Position numbers and translations under genes: made by a program
The notes under the pieces: generated by a model
What the model was told of the DNA's origin: nothing
The model's database searches: none
What the model saw: the letters and a program-made list of their open reading frames with translations, nothing else
Shown: positions 1 to 6,458 of the stretch, piece after piece
Layout of the letters: every line of letters begins with the position of its first letter
Position numbering within the stretch: position 1 is the first letter of the stretch
Assembly (NCBI GenBank): GCA_024710825.1
Contig: JANJUA010000122.1
Location: forward strand, 1-6,458
Direction: 5' to 3'
Length of the DNA: 6,458 bases
DNA from: Solirubrobacteraceae bacterium
GTDB lineage: Bacteria > Actinomycetota > Thermoleophilia > Solirubrobacterales > Solirubrobacteraceae

Positions 1-22
1 GCATGCTAGACACAGGTCCCAA

Positions 23-889
23 ATGCTCATCGGTGCCCATGTCTCCCCCGCCGGCGGACCGGCCAAGGCCGTCGCCCGCGGGGTCGAGGCCGACTGCCGC
101 GCGATCCAGATCTTCAACCAGAACCCGCGCGCCTGGAAGCCTACGGTCTACTCGGACGAGCAGGTAGCGGCGTTCCGAGAGGCGATGACCGGCTCGCAGG
201 TGCAAGCGCTGCTCATCCACGCGGTCTACCTGCTCAACTGCGCCTCCGAGGACCCCGAGATCCGCGCGAAGTCGCTGACGTCGCTCGTCGCGTCTCTGCG
301 GGCGGGCGCCGCCCTGGGCGCGCACGCCGTCGTGCTGCACCCGGGCTCCGCGCTGGCCGGCGAGGTCGGGCCGGCGATCGAGCGCGCGGGCGCGACGATC
401 CGCGAGGCGCTCGAGGAGAGCGAGGGCTGCCGGCTGCACCTCGAGAACACGGCCGGCGCCGGCGGCACGCTCGGGCGCTCGTTCGAGGAGCTCGCCGCGC
501 TGTTCGAGGCGGCCGGCGGCGGCGACCGCCTCGGGCTGTGCCTCGATTCCTGCCACCTGTTCGCATCGGGCTTCGACATCCGCACGCCCGAGGGGCTCGC
601 GCGCACGCTCGACGACTGCGTCGCGCTCGTGGGCGCCGAGCGGCTCGGCTCGCTGCACCTCAACGACTCGCAGACCGCGCTGGGCTCAAACCGCGACCGC
701 CACGCGAGCGTCGGCCAGGGCGAGCTCGGTGAGGACGGCTGCGCCGTCTTCCTGTCGGAGCCGCGCTTCCAGGGCCTGCCGATGATCCTCGAGACGCCCG
801 GCCCCGGAGAGAAGCAGGCGACGGCGCAGCACACGCGCTACGTCGCGCAGCTGCACGAGCGGGGACTGGCGGCGCGCCGCGCCGGGTAG
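23..889 (+). CDS. nfo: Deoxyribonuclease IV (AP endonuclease, endonuclease IV family)
   Basis: Base-excision-repair enzyme that cuts the DNA backbone 5' of abasic sites and clears blocked 3' ends; a cytoplasmic trinuclear-zinc TIM barrel. The 288 residues match the family's usual length (E. coli Nfo is 285). All nine metal ligands can be placed: H66, H106, E141 (in ENTAG), D175 and H178 (in LDSCH), H212 (in LHLND), D225 and H227 (in RDRH), and E257 (in ILETPG). These align with E. coli H69, H109, E145, D179, H182, H216, D229, H231 and E261 at a steady offset of 3-4 residues. The N-terminal IGAHVS and NQNPR signatures are present. The ATG at 23 gives the canonical N-terminus; only a weak AGG lies upstream (14-16). 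The gene converges on dnaE, so the two are not an operon. The reading frame is intact and the enzyme is predicted active. Confidence 0.96.
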   Translation: MLIGAHVSPAGGPAKAVARGVEADCRAIQIFNQNPRAWKPTVYSDEQVAAFREAMTGSQVQALLIHAVYLLNCASEDPEIRAKSLTSLVASLRAGAALGAHAVVLHPGSALAGEVGPAIERAGATIREALEESEGCRLHLENTAGAGGTLGRSFEELAALFEAAGGGDRLGLCLDSCHLFASGFDIRTPEGLARTLDDCVALVGAERLGSLHLNDSQTALGSNRDRHASVGQGELGEDGCAVFLSEPRFQGLPMILETPGPGEKQATAQHTRYVAQLHERGLAARRAG

Positions 890-897
890 GTCCCCCG

Positions 898-941
898 CGC
901 GGCCTCCCACCCCCGGTCCAGCGGAAAGGCGAGAGGCCGCG
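898..941. terminator. Candidate bidirectional terminator (inverted repeat)
   Basis: A perfect 9-bp inverted repeat, CGCGGCCTC (898-906) and GAGGCCGCG (933-941), lies between the convergent stops of nfo and dnaE, separated by a 26-nt loop. No T-run follows on either strand, so it is not a classic intrinsic terminator. In GC-rich DNA such pairs also arise by chance. A second GC-rich stretch with repeated CCGCGG lies at about 956-970, next to the dnaE stop. The position fits transcription termination; the function is inferred. Confidence 0.3.
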
Positions 942-971
942 AGGCGACATTACAGGGCCGCGGGCCGCGGG

Positions 972-3900
972 TCAGGCGGCAGGAAGCATCGCCTCGCCGA
1001 GCACGTGGTCGAGCTCGGCCCTCAGGGCCGCCGTCTGCGCGACCTTGTACTCCGGCCCGAGGCGCAGCCTGCGCGGGCCGGCCGAGGTCTGCACGTGCAG
1101 GACGACCTCGCTCTCGCCGGGGAAGTTGCCGAGCAGCGACTTCAGCTCGTCGATGACGGTCGCCGGCAGGCGCGCGGCGTCGACGTGGACGAGCAGCGCG
1201 GTGGGCTCGGCGCGCTGCGCCATCGCCTGCACCTGGGCCCTGGCCCGCTCGATCTCCTCGGGCGACGGCTTGAACGCCTCCACCGACTGGACGATCACGC
1301 ACGTCTTCGACGCGTCCTTGTGGTCGACGCGCCCGCGCACGAGCACGATCTCGTCGACCTGGAGCGCCGCCTCCTGCTCGGCCAGCACCCGCTCGAAGAC
1401 GACGATCTCGATGGCGCCCTCCAGGTCGTCGAGCGTCGCGAACATCATCGTCGCGCCCGACTTCGTGCGGATCTTCTTCGCCTGGGTGATGATGCCGCCG
1501 ACCGTGACCCAGTCCTGGTCCTTGCGGTGCGCGACCTCGGCGATCGGGCAGTCGACCTTCACGCGCAGCGCCTCGCGCACCTCCTTCAGCGGGTGCGCCG
1601 AGATGAAGAGGCCGATCGCCTCCTTCTCGATGGCGAGCAGCTCGCTCTGCTCGAACTCCTCGGACGGGATCGGCGGGTGGCTCGGCGCGGCGAAGGCCGC
1701 GGAGGCGCCGTCGGCCGGCTCGAGGTCGAAGATCGAGCCCTGACCGGTGAGGGCGTCCTGCTGCTGCTTGGCCCCGGCGGCCTGCGCCTGCTCGAGCACG
1801 GCGAGCATGCCCTTGCGCGTGGCGCCGGTGGAGCCGAAGGCGCCGCACTTGATGAGCGCCTCGATCGCCTTCTTGTTGACCGCGCGCGCGTCCACCCGGG
1901 CGCAGAAGTCCCACAGCGACTCGAACGGGCCGCTCTCCTCGCGTGCCTGCTTCATCGCCTCGACGGCCTGGTAGCCGACGCCCTTCACGGCGTCGAGCCC
2001 GAAGCGGATGTTGCCCTCGACGACGGTGAACTCGTGGTCGGAGAGGTTCACGTCGGGCGGCAGGATCTCGATGCCCATCTCCTCGCAGCGGGCGACGAAG
2101 AACGGGACCTTGTCCTTCGTCGACATGACGCTCGAGATCAGGGCGGCCATGTACTCGGCCGGGTACGTCGCCTTCAGCCAGGCGGTCCGGTAGGCGATCA
2201 GGCCGTAGCAGGCCGCGTGGGAGTTGTGGGAGACGATGCCGTTGGCGAGGAAGTTCAGCGGGCCGTCCGCAGACATCTCCACGTCGTAGGTCATCTCGTA
2301 CCCGAGCGGCTCGATCGCGACGATCGGATCGCCGTTCTCGGCGTGCGTGGTGGCCATGTGCCGTTCGACGCGGAAGCGGAAGTCCTCGGGGGTGACGACG
2401 ACGTACGGAAGGTCGCCGTATTTGTCGGCAAAGTAGTCCTGGGTGCGGTCGAGGCCGTCCATCTCCCAGTAGACGCCGGCGAAGTAGAAGTCGCACATCC
2501 GGCCGTTGCCGAGCGCCTTGTGCATCTCGAACTCGACGCCCCGGTCGATGAGCCACTCGCACATCTCGCGCTCGGGCCAGCTCGCGCACCACATGCCGTT
2601 CGAGGCGATCGAGCAGTGGCCGTAGCCGGGGCCGCTGTCGTAGGCGGCGCGCACGCTCGCAAACGAGCGCTCCATCTGCCGCGCGCGCCACTCGGGATCG
2701 TTCGCCCACAGCCAGCGGACGCGGTCGTGCATCGCGGCGACCCCGATGCGCCGGATGTGCGGGTGCTGCTCGTGCATGCGGCGCATGTGCGCCGCCTTCT
2801 CGTCGTGTGGCCGCGAGTCCTGGTAGGCCTTCATCCGAATCGAGGCCTGGCGATCCCATTCGGCGCGCTCAGGGCTGTGGGCCAGACGGGTCATCGTCTT
2901 GCGCCGCGCCTCTCGCTGCTCGTCGCTGATCATCGGCATCGTGATCAGCTCGGTGCCGACGGACATCTCCTCGATCGGCAGGTAGCCCTCGGTCGTCAGG
3001 AGGCGGTGGTCGGCAGTGGCCCGGATCTGTCGCCCGCTCTCGCACCGGACGCGGTAGACGAACTTCCGGCCCGTCCGGACGATGCGCTCGACCTTGTGTG
3101 GACGGATCTCGCCGTCGGCCCACATCGACATGATCTCCGCCGGCCGCTCGCGGAACGCCTTCGACAGGCGCATCCGGGTTCCGTCCGGCAGGATCACGCG
3201 GGTCTGCCCGGACGCGCACTTGTTGAAGGAGTAGTCGGCTGACTTCTCGTTGGTCGTCCACAGCCAGTCGATGACCTGCTCGGAGGTGCCCGACGCGCGG
3301 CAGCCCTCGCGGAACTCCGGCTCGAGCTTCGCCATCGCCTCGCGGTTCTTCTTGCCGATCGCCTTGCGCAGGTCGTCCGCCTTGGCGCCGCTGAACCCCG
3401 CGAGCTCCTTGGAGATCTGCATGGCCTGCTCCTGGTAGAGGATCACGCCCTTCGTGTCCTCCAGGATCGGGCGCAGGCGGTCGTCCGGGAACGCGATCGA
3501 CTCGGGCTCGCGCTTGCCGCGCGCGTACACCCCGATCTGGTCCATGGCGCCCGGCCGGTAGAGGGCGTTCAGCGCGACGAGGTCGTTGAACTCGGTCGGG
3601 CGCACCTTCCGCAACGCCTCCTGCATGCCCTCGGACTCGAACTGGAACACGCCGATCGAGTCGCCGCGGGCCATCATCTCGTAGGTCGCCGGGTCGTCGA
3701 GCGGGAGCGTCGTCATGTCCGGGCGCGACCCGGTCGAGCGCTCGATGATGTCCAGCGCGTCCTCGATTACGTCGAGGTTGCGCAGGCCCAGGAAGTCCAT
3801 CTTCAGCAGCCCGAGCTCCTCGACCGGCTTCATCGAGAACTGCGTGACCGTCTTGAAGACGCGGTTGCCGTCCTCGTCCGTCGTGCCGGCGTCCGCGAGC

Positions 3901-5480
3901 TGGAGCGGGACGATGTCGGTGAGGGGGCGATCCGCGATGACGACGGCCGCGGCGTGGATCGACGAGTTCCGGACGATGCCCTCTAGGCCGCGGGCGACGT
4001 CGACGATCTGGCGCGCCGTCGGGTCCTCGTCATAGGCCTTCTTGAGATCCTCGCCGGGCGTGAGGCAGTCCTCGAAGCTCGGCGGGCGGCCCATGATCGG
4101 ATCGGGGATGAGCTTCGCCAGCCGGTCGCCGACGCCGTAGTCGTGGCCGAGGACGCGGGCAGCGTCGCGAGTCGCCGCGCGCGGGAACATCTTGCCGAAG
4201 GTGACGATCTGCGCCACGCAGTCACGGCCGTACTTCTCGGTCACGTAGCGCATCACGCGCTCGCGCCCGCGAACGGAGAAGTCGATGTCGATGTCCGGCA
4301 TCGACACGCGCTCCGGGTTGAGGAAGCGCTCGAAGAGGAGGTCGTAGCGGAGCGGGTCGACGTCCGTGATCGACAGGCAGTACGCGACGAGGCTGCCCGC
4401 CGCGGAGCCGCGGCCCGGGCCGACCGCGATGCCGTTGGACTTCGCGTAGTTGACGAAGTCCCAGACGATCAGGAAGTAGGCGTTGAAGCCCATCCGGTCG
4501 ATGACGCCGAGCTCCATCTCCGCCCGCTCGCGGGCCCTGGCGGGAACCGGGTCGCCGTAGCGCAGGCGCAGGCCCTCCTCGACGCGGGCGCGGAGGTAGC
4601 TGCGCTCGTCGGAGCCGTCCGGGGTCGGGAAGCTCGGGATGAGCTGCTTGCCCAGCTCGATGCTGACGTCGCAGCGCTCGGCGATGTCCAGGGTCGACTG
4701 CAGAGCCTCCGGCCACTCGGCGAACGCGGACGCCATCTCGGCGTTGTCCTTGAGGTAGAACTCGTTCGTCTCGAAGGTCATCTTGGGCGCGGCGAGCGTC
4801 GACTTCGTCTGGACGCACAGCAGCGCCGTGTGGTGGTGGTAGTCCTCCTTGCGGACGTAGTGCACGTCGCCCGTGCCCACGAGGGGCCTGCCCAGCTCGC
4901 GGGCTATGCGGACGATGCCCTCGTTGGCCTTCTCCTGCTCGGCGATCCCGTTCTTCTGGACCTCGAAGAAGACCTGCTCGGCGCCGAAGACGTTGACGAG
5001 GTCGTCGACATGGGCGCGGGCCTCGGCGTCGGCGTCGGCGATCAGGCGCCGGCAGAAGCGGGAGGCCAGGCAGCCGGTGAGCGCGATGATGCCGGCGCTG
5101 TGGCGCTGGATCTGGGAGAGGTCGACGCTCGGCTTGCCGCGCGACAGGCCCTCGAGGTAGCCGAGGCTGGAGAGCTTGACGAGGTTGCGGTAGCCCTCGT
5201 CGGTCTCGGCGAGCAGGGTCAGGTGGTTGCGCTCCTGGCGCTCGCGCTTGGCGTGGTCGTCGACGAGGTAGACCTCGCAGCCGACGATCGGCTTGATGCC
5301 GTGCTTCCTCGTCGCCTTGTAGAGCTCGACGGCCCCGTTCATCACCCCGTGGTCGGTGAGCCCGAGCGCGGGCTGACCGAACGCGGCGGCGCGGGCGGCG
5401 AGGGCGTCGATCTTGCACGCGCCGTCCAGCAGGCTGTACTCGCTGTGGACGTGGAGATGGGCGCAGGCGGAGGAGGACAC
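972..5480 (-). CDS. dnaE: DNA polymerase III alpha subunit, interrupted by an in-frame intein
   Basis: Catalytic subunit of the replicative polymerase (C family). The precursor is 1502 residues from the chosen GTG; removing the 332-residue intein leaves 1170, normal for DnaE1. Numbering from this GTG: the PHP domain (about 6-280) keeps H10, H12, D19, H44, E69, H86, C137, D205 and H207, the full metal-ligand set linked to intrinsic 3'-5' proofreading in mycobacterial DnaE1. The polymerase core has GPGRGSAAGS (354-363), catalytic D396 and D398 in PDIDIDF, and D562 in KMDFLG. The intein occupies 755-1086, between FNK and SHAACYG. Then come a helix-hairpin-helix region (about 1157-1215), a likely internal clamp-binding motif QGSIF (1247-1251), an OB fold (about 1324-1400) and a C-terminal domain. 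I chose the GTG at 5480 because it puts the HLHVHSEYS motif near the N-terminus; the frame extends to a TTG at 5543, which would add 21 atypical residues. It lies on the same strand as the upstream gene, 153 nt away. Confidence 0.95.
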   Translation of the reverse strand: MSSSACAHLHVHSEYSLLDGACKIDALAARAAAFGQPALGLTDHGVMNGAVELYKATRKHGIKPIVGCEVYLVDDHAKRERQERNHLTLLAETDEGYRNLVKLSSLGYLEGLSRGKPSVDLSQIQRHSAGIIALTGCLASRFCRRLIADADAEARAHVDDLVNVFGAEQVFFEVQKNGIAEQEKANEGIVRIARELGRPLVGTGDVHYVRKEDYHHHTALLCVQTKSTLAAPKMTFETNEFYLKDNAEMASAFAEWPEALQSTLDIAERCDVSIELGKQLIPSFPTPDGSDERSYLRARVEEGLRLRYGDPVPARARERAEMELGVIDRMGFNAYFLIVWDFVNYAKSNGIAVGPGRGSAAGSLVAYCLSITDVDPLRYDLLFERFLNPERVSMPDIDIDFSVRGRERVMRYVTEKYGRDCVAQIVTFGKMFPRAATRDAARVLGHDYGVGDRLAKLIPDPIMGRPPSFEDCLTPGEDLKKAYDEDPTARQIVDVARGLEGIVRNSSIHAAAVVIADRPLTDIVPLQLADAGTTDEDGNRVFKTVTQFSMKPVEELGLLKMDFLGLRNLDVIEDALDIIERSTGSRPDMTTLPLDDPATYEMMARGDSIGVFQFESEGMQEALRKVRPTEFNDLVALNALYRPGAMDQIGVYARGKREPESIAFPDDRLRPILEDTKGVILYQEQAMQISKELAGFSGAKADDLRKAIGKKNREAMAKLEPEFREGCRASGTSEQVIDWLWTTNEKSADYSFNKCASGQTRVILPDGTRMRLSKAFRERPAEIMSMWADGEIRPHKVERIVRTGRKFVYRVRCESGRQIRATADHRLLTTEGYLPIEEMSVGTELITMPMISDEQREARRKTMTRLAHSPERAEWDRQASIRMKAYQDSRPHDEKAAHMRRMHEQHPHIRRIGVAAMHDRVRWLWANDPEWRARQMERSFASVRAAYDSGPGYGHCSIASNGMWCASWPEREMCEWLIDRGVEFEMHKALGNGRMCDFYFAGVYWEMDGLDRTQDYFADKYGDLPYVVVTPEDFRFRVERHMATTHAENGDPIVAIEPLGYEMTYDVEMSADGPLNFLANGIVSHNSHAACYGLIAYRTAWLKATYPAEYMAALISSVMSTKDKVPFFVARCEEMGIEILPPDVNLSDHEFTVVEGNIRFGLDAVKGVGYQAVEAMKQAREESGPFESLWDFCARVDARAVNKKAIEALIKCGAFGSTGATRKGMLAVLEQAQAAGAKQQQDALTGQGSIFDLEPADGASAAFAAPSHPPIPSEEFEQSELLAIEKEAIGLFISAHPLKEVREALRVKVDCPIAEVAHRKDQDWVTVGGIITQAKKIRTKSGATMMFATLDDLEGAIEIVVFERVLAEQEAALQVDEIVLVRGRVDHKDASKTCVIVQSVEAFKPSPEEIERARAQVQAMAQRAEPTALLVHVDAARLPATVIDELKSLLGNFPGESEVVLHVQTSAGPRRLRLGPEYKVAQTAALRAELDHVLGEAMLPAA
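2343..2597 (-). other. Vsr-like PD-(D/E)XK homing-nuclease domain within the intein
   Basis: Intein residues 208-292. Seen directly: an ASWPEREM helix start (E216 and E218), an amphipathic helix ending in DRGVEFE, then CDFYF (D243), a strand with WEMDG (E252 and D254), DRTQDYF (D261) and a final strand PYVVVTPEDF. The order S-x-x-E, D-F-Y-F, E-x-D-G, then a hydrophobic strand is the layout of Vsr mismatch nucleases and Vsr-like homing endonucleases (EDxHD type). The His that often follows DG in DGxxWH is absent: here DG is followed by LDRTQD. Likely role: cutting intein-free dnaE alleles to drive homing. It could be an active variant with altered catalytic residues or a decaying nuclease; the strong D/E motifs favour activity. 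The family call is by motif only. Confidence 0.65.
2619..2927 (-). other. Basic helical-repeat DNA-recognition region of the intein insert
   Basis: Intein residues 98-200, rich in Arg, Lys, His, Met and Trp, and predicted by eye to be mostly helical. Two spaced units resemble each other: one begins SPERAEW and ends MKAYQDS (115-135), the other begins DPEWRAR and ends RAAYDS (174-195). Similar tandem D-P-E-x-R helix units, related in style to NUMOD-type modules, occur beside GIY-YIG, HNH and Vsr-like homing nucleases, where they help bind the target DNA. Here the region lies directly upstream of the nuclease domain and probably contributes target recognition. The repeat relationship is visible but weak. 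Confidence 0.45.
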
Positions 5481-5495
5481 CGGGCCTGCAACATA
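5478..5495 (-). promoter_or_regulatory. Candidate -10 element and near-leaderless dnaE start
   Basis: On the minus strand TATGTT (5490-5495) lies 9 nt before the proposed GTG start (5478-5480). As a -10 box it would place the transcript start about 0-3 nt before the GTG, giving a leaderless or nearly leaderless mRNA. That would fit the lack of a Shine-Dalgarno sequence and the common use of leaderless messages in actinobacteria. I see no good -35 hexamer at normal spacing, so this is a weak call. Confidence 0.2.
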
Positions 5496-5633
5496 GACGC
5501 GCGCTCGGACCGAATCCGGGACTTCCTCGCAACGTGCGAGCAAGCCGTCGGGCGGACCTCGACATGGCCGGCCGGGCCGGGCTTCGCGCGCGCCGGTTCG
5601 CGCCGGAGTCCGCCGTCCCGCGGGAGTGCGCCG

Positions 5634-6458
5634 TCAGCCCCGAGCCAGGCCCTGCGCGCGGGCGAACCAGCCGTGCAGGGTCGTGACGGCGGCCTCGTCG
5701 CCCGTGAGCAGGACCTGCTCGCCGGGCGGGAGGGTCGTGCGGGCCAGCAGCGCCAGCAGCGCGGTCGGCGCGGCGTAGACGGTCGCGGCGGGAGCGTCGA
5801 CCGACGCGTGCTCCGCGTTGACCTCGGGCCGCGCGACCGGCCCGCCCTCCACGCTCACCTCAGGCCGGACGCCGGGGCTCACGGCGACGAGAACCTCGTC
5901 GCCGCCGCTGAGGTAGCGGACGGCGAAGGAGTCGTGGCCCGCGATCCACGTGGGGTCGACCGTCACGGCGAGCGCGGCCAGCAGGCCGCCGGCGCCGAGC
6001 TGGATGCCGCGGTCGGCGAGATCGGCGAGGTCCAGCGGCCGCCGACGCGCCTTGAGCAGCCTGCGGACGAAGCGCCTGCGACCTTCGGAGCTCGCGTCGC
6101 GCAGGCGTCGTGACGTGCCGCCGCCGGCCAGCGGGGCGAGCGCGGCGACTCGGCCGGTCACGCGGAGGGCCAGCGTGCCGAGCTCGCCTTCGCCGACGGG
6201 CACGACGGCGGCGGGATCCGTGCCCGGGTCGATGCGGAAGCTGCCGTGCCCGCCGATCGTGAGGCCATAGGGCAGCGGCCGGCGCATCGCGCCGCCCTGG
6301 GCCGGCAGCAGCTCGAGCAGCAGCGCCGCGGCGGCCGGCTCGTCGGTGCGGGCCAGCGCCGCGATCGCCTCGGTCAGCCACGGCGACGACGGGCGCCGGC
6401 GGGGCGCGACGACGCTCGGCTCCACGGCGACCGCGTCGTCGGGCGGCCGCGCGATGTC
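5634..6458 (-). CDS. Hypothetical protein, 5'-partial, possibly two SCP2-like halves
   Basis: I do not recognise this gene with certainty. The frame runs open to the window edge, so the N-terminus is probably outside; an in-frame GTG at 6425 would give 263 residues. Numbering from that GTG: an Ala/Leu-rich helix (about 17-41); a half with IGGHGSFRID (57-66) and LRVTGRVAALAPL (87-99); a basic Arg-rich link (106-129); then a second half with AGHDSFAVRY (162-171) and a tail, TVYAAPTALLALLA (215-228) followed by TGD (241-243) and HGWFARAQGL (251-260). The GHxSF motif and the later small-residue helix recur in the same order in both halves, suggesting an internal duplication. The tail resembles the end of SCP2 sterol-carrier-like domains, which in bacteria often bind hydrophobic ligands. 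No signal peptide or membrane segment is seen. It precedes dnaE on the same strand; no functional link is evident. Confidence 0.75.
   Translation of the reverse strand, partial: DIARPPDDAVAVEPSVVAPRRRPSSPWLTEAIAALARTDEPAAAALLLELLPAQGGAMRRPLPYGLTIGGHGSFRIDPGTDPAAVVPVGEGELGTLALRVTGRVAALAPLAGGGTSRRLRDASSEGRRRFVRRLLKARRRPLDLADLADRGIQLGAGGLLAALAVTVDPTWIAGHDSFAVRYLSGGDEVLVAVSPGVRPEVSVEGGPVARPEVNAEHASVDAPAATVYAAPTALLALLARTTLPPGEQVLLTGDEAAVTTLHGWFARAQGLARG

Larger units (their letters stand above)
2223..3218 (-). mobile_element. DnaE intein (332 aa) with a non-LAGLIDADG nuclease insert
   Basis: Self-splicing protein element translated within DnaE. Numbering within the intein: block A begins at Cys1 (CASGQTRV); block B has the T68-A-D-H71 TxxH motif; block F is YDVEM near 311-315 with NFLANG at 322-327; block G ends GIVSHN with H331 and N332. 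The +1 extein residue is Ser (codon 2220-2222). These features predict a class 1 intein able to splice. The splicing parts (about 1-95 and 297-332, roughly 130 residues) match the size of a mini-intein, and the remaining 200 residues are an insert. No LAGLIDADG motif is present. The insert contains basic helical repeats (about 98-200) and a Vsr-like PD-(D/E)XK domain (about 208-292). Hand-counted stretches are about 62-67% GC against 65-72% in the exteins, so the composition gives no clear sign of recent transfer. Confidence 0.93.

Noticed and set aside
2291..2662. A possible separate small gene inside the intein insert (123 codons, other frame)
   Set aside because: The product is Ser/Thr/Arg-rich without motifs; the nuclease signatures are in the dnaE frame.
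838..2859. A 673-codon minus-strand frame overlapping the 3' part of dnaE and the end of nfo
   Set aside because: It is a shifted frame of dnaE with an Arg/Gly/Ala-rich product and no recognisable domain.
2223..3218. Reading the dnaE interruption as a group I/II intron, a frameshift or an assembly error
   Set aside because: The frame is continuous through both junctions and all intein splicing blocks are present, so a protein-level intein explains it.
1005..3242. A 745-codon open frame on the plus strand opposite dnaE
   Set aside because: It is antisense to well-supported DnaE and intein sequence; its product is low-complexity Arg/Leu/Val/Asp-rich text typical of a mirror frame in GC-rich DNA.
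5616..5625. Palindrome TCCCGCGGGA just downstream of the right-edge gene's stop
   Set aside because: It has five base pairs per arm with no loop and no T-run; too short to call a terminator or operator in such GC-rich DNA.
4143..6113. A 656-codon plus-strand frame opposite the 5' part of dnaE and the upstream gene
   Set aside because: It is antisense to two genes and low in complexity; a by-product of GC-biased codon use.

Overview
The window is very GC-rich DNA (roughly 65-72% in the stretches I counted by hand), densely coded, with GTG starts and hardly any recognisable Shine-Dalgarno sites. Together with a DnaE that keeps a complete metal-binding PHP domain, this suggests a high-GC bacterium, most likely an actinobacterium. 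A deep lineage such as Thermoleophilia/Solirubrobacterales is a guess from protein style, not a proven assignment.

Layout: (1) 23-889, plus strand: a complete deoxyribonuclease IV (nfo), the base-excision-repair AP endonuclease, with all nine metal ligands. (2) 890-971: a short convergent gap with a perfect 9-bp inverted repeat, a candidate terminator. (3) 972-5480, minus strand: a full-length replicative DNA polymerase III alpha subunit (dnaE), interrupted in frame by a 332-residue intein (nt 2223-3218). (4) 5481-5633: a 153-nt gap upstream of dnaE. (5) 5634 to the right edge, minus strand: a 5'-partial gene of unknown function, possibly made of two SCP2-like halves.

The notable element is the intein. 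Its splicing blocks look intact (Cys1, TxxH, a YDVE F block, a C-terminal His-Asn, and Ser at +1). It sits in the highly conserved FNK/SHAA motif of the polymerase, so splicing should be needed for an active replicase. Between the splicing halves there is no LAGLIDADG endonuclease. There is instead a basic helical-repeat region followed by a PD-(D/E)XK domain resembling Vsr-type nucleases, a much less common homing nuclease type in inteins. The insertion point is three residues downstream of the cyanobacterial split DnaE intein site.

nfo and dnaE both serve genome maintenance, but they converge and are not co-transcribed. The right-edge gene lies on the same strand upstream of dnaE and could be read into it, but the 153-nt gap leaves room for a separate dnaE promoter.
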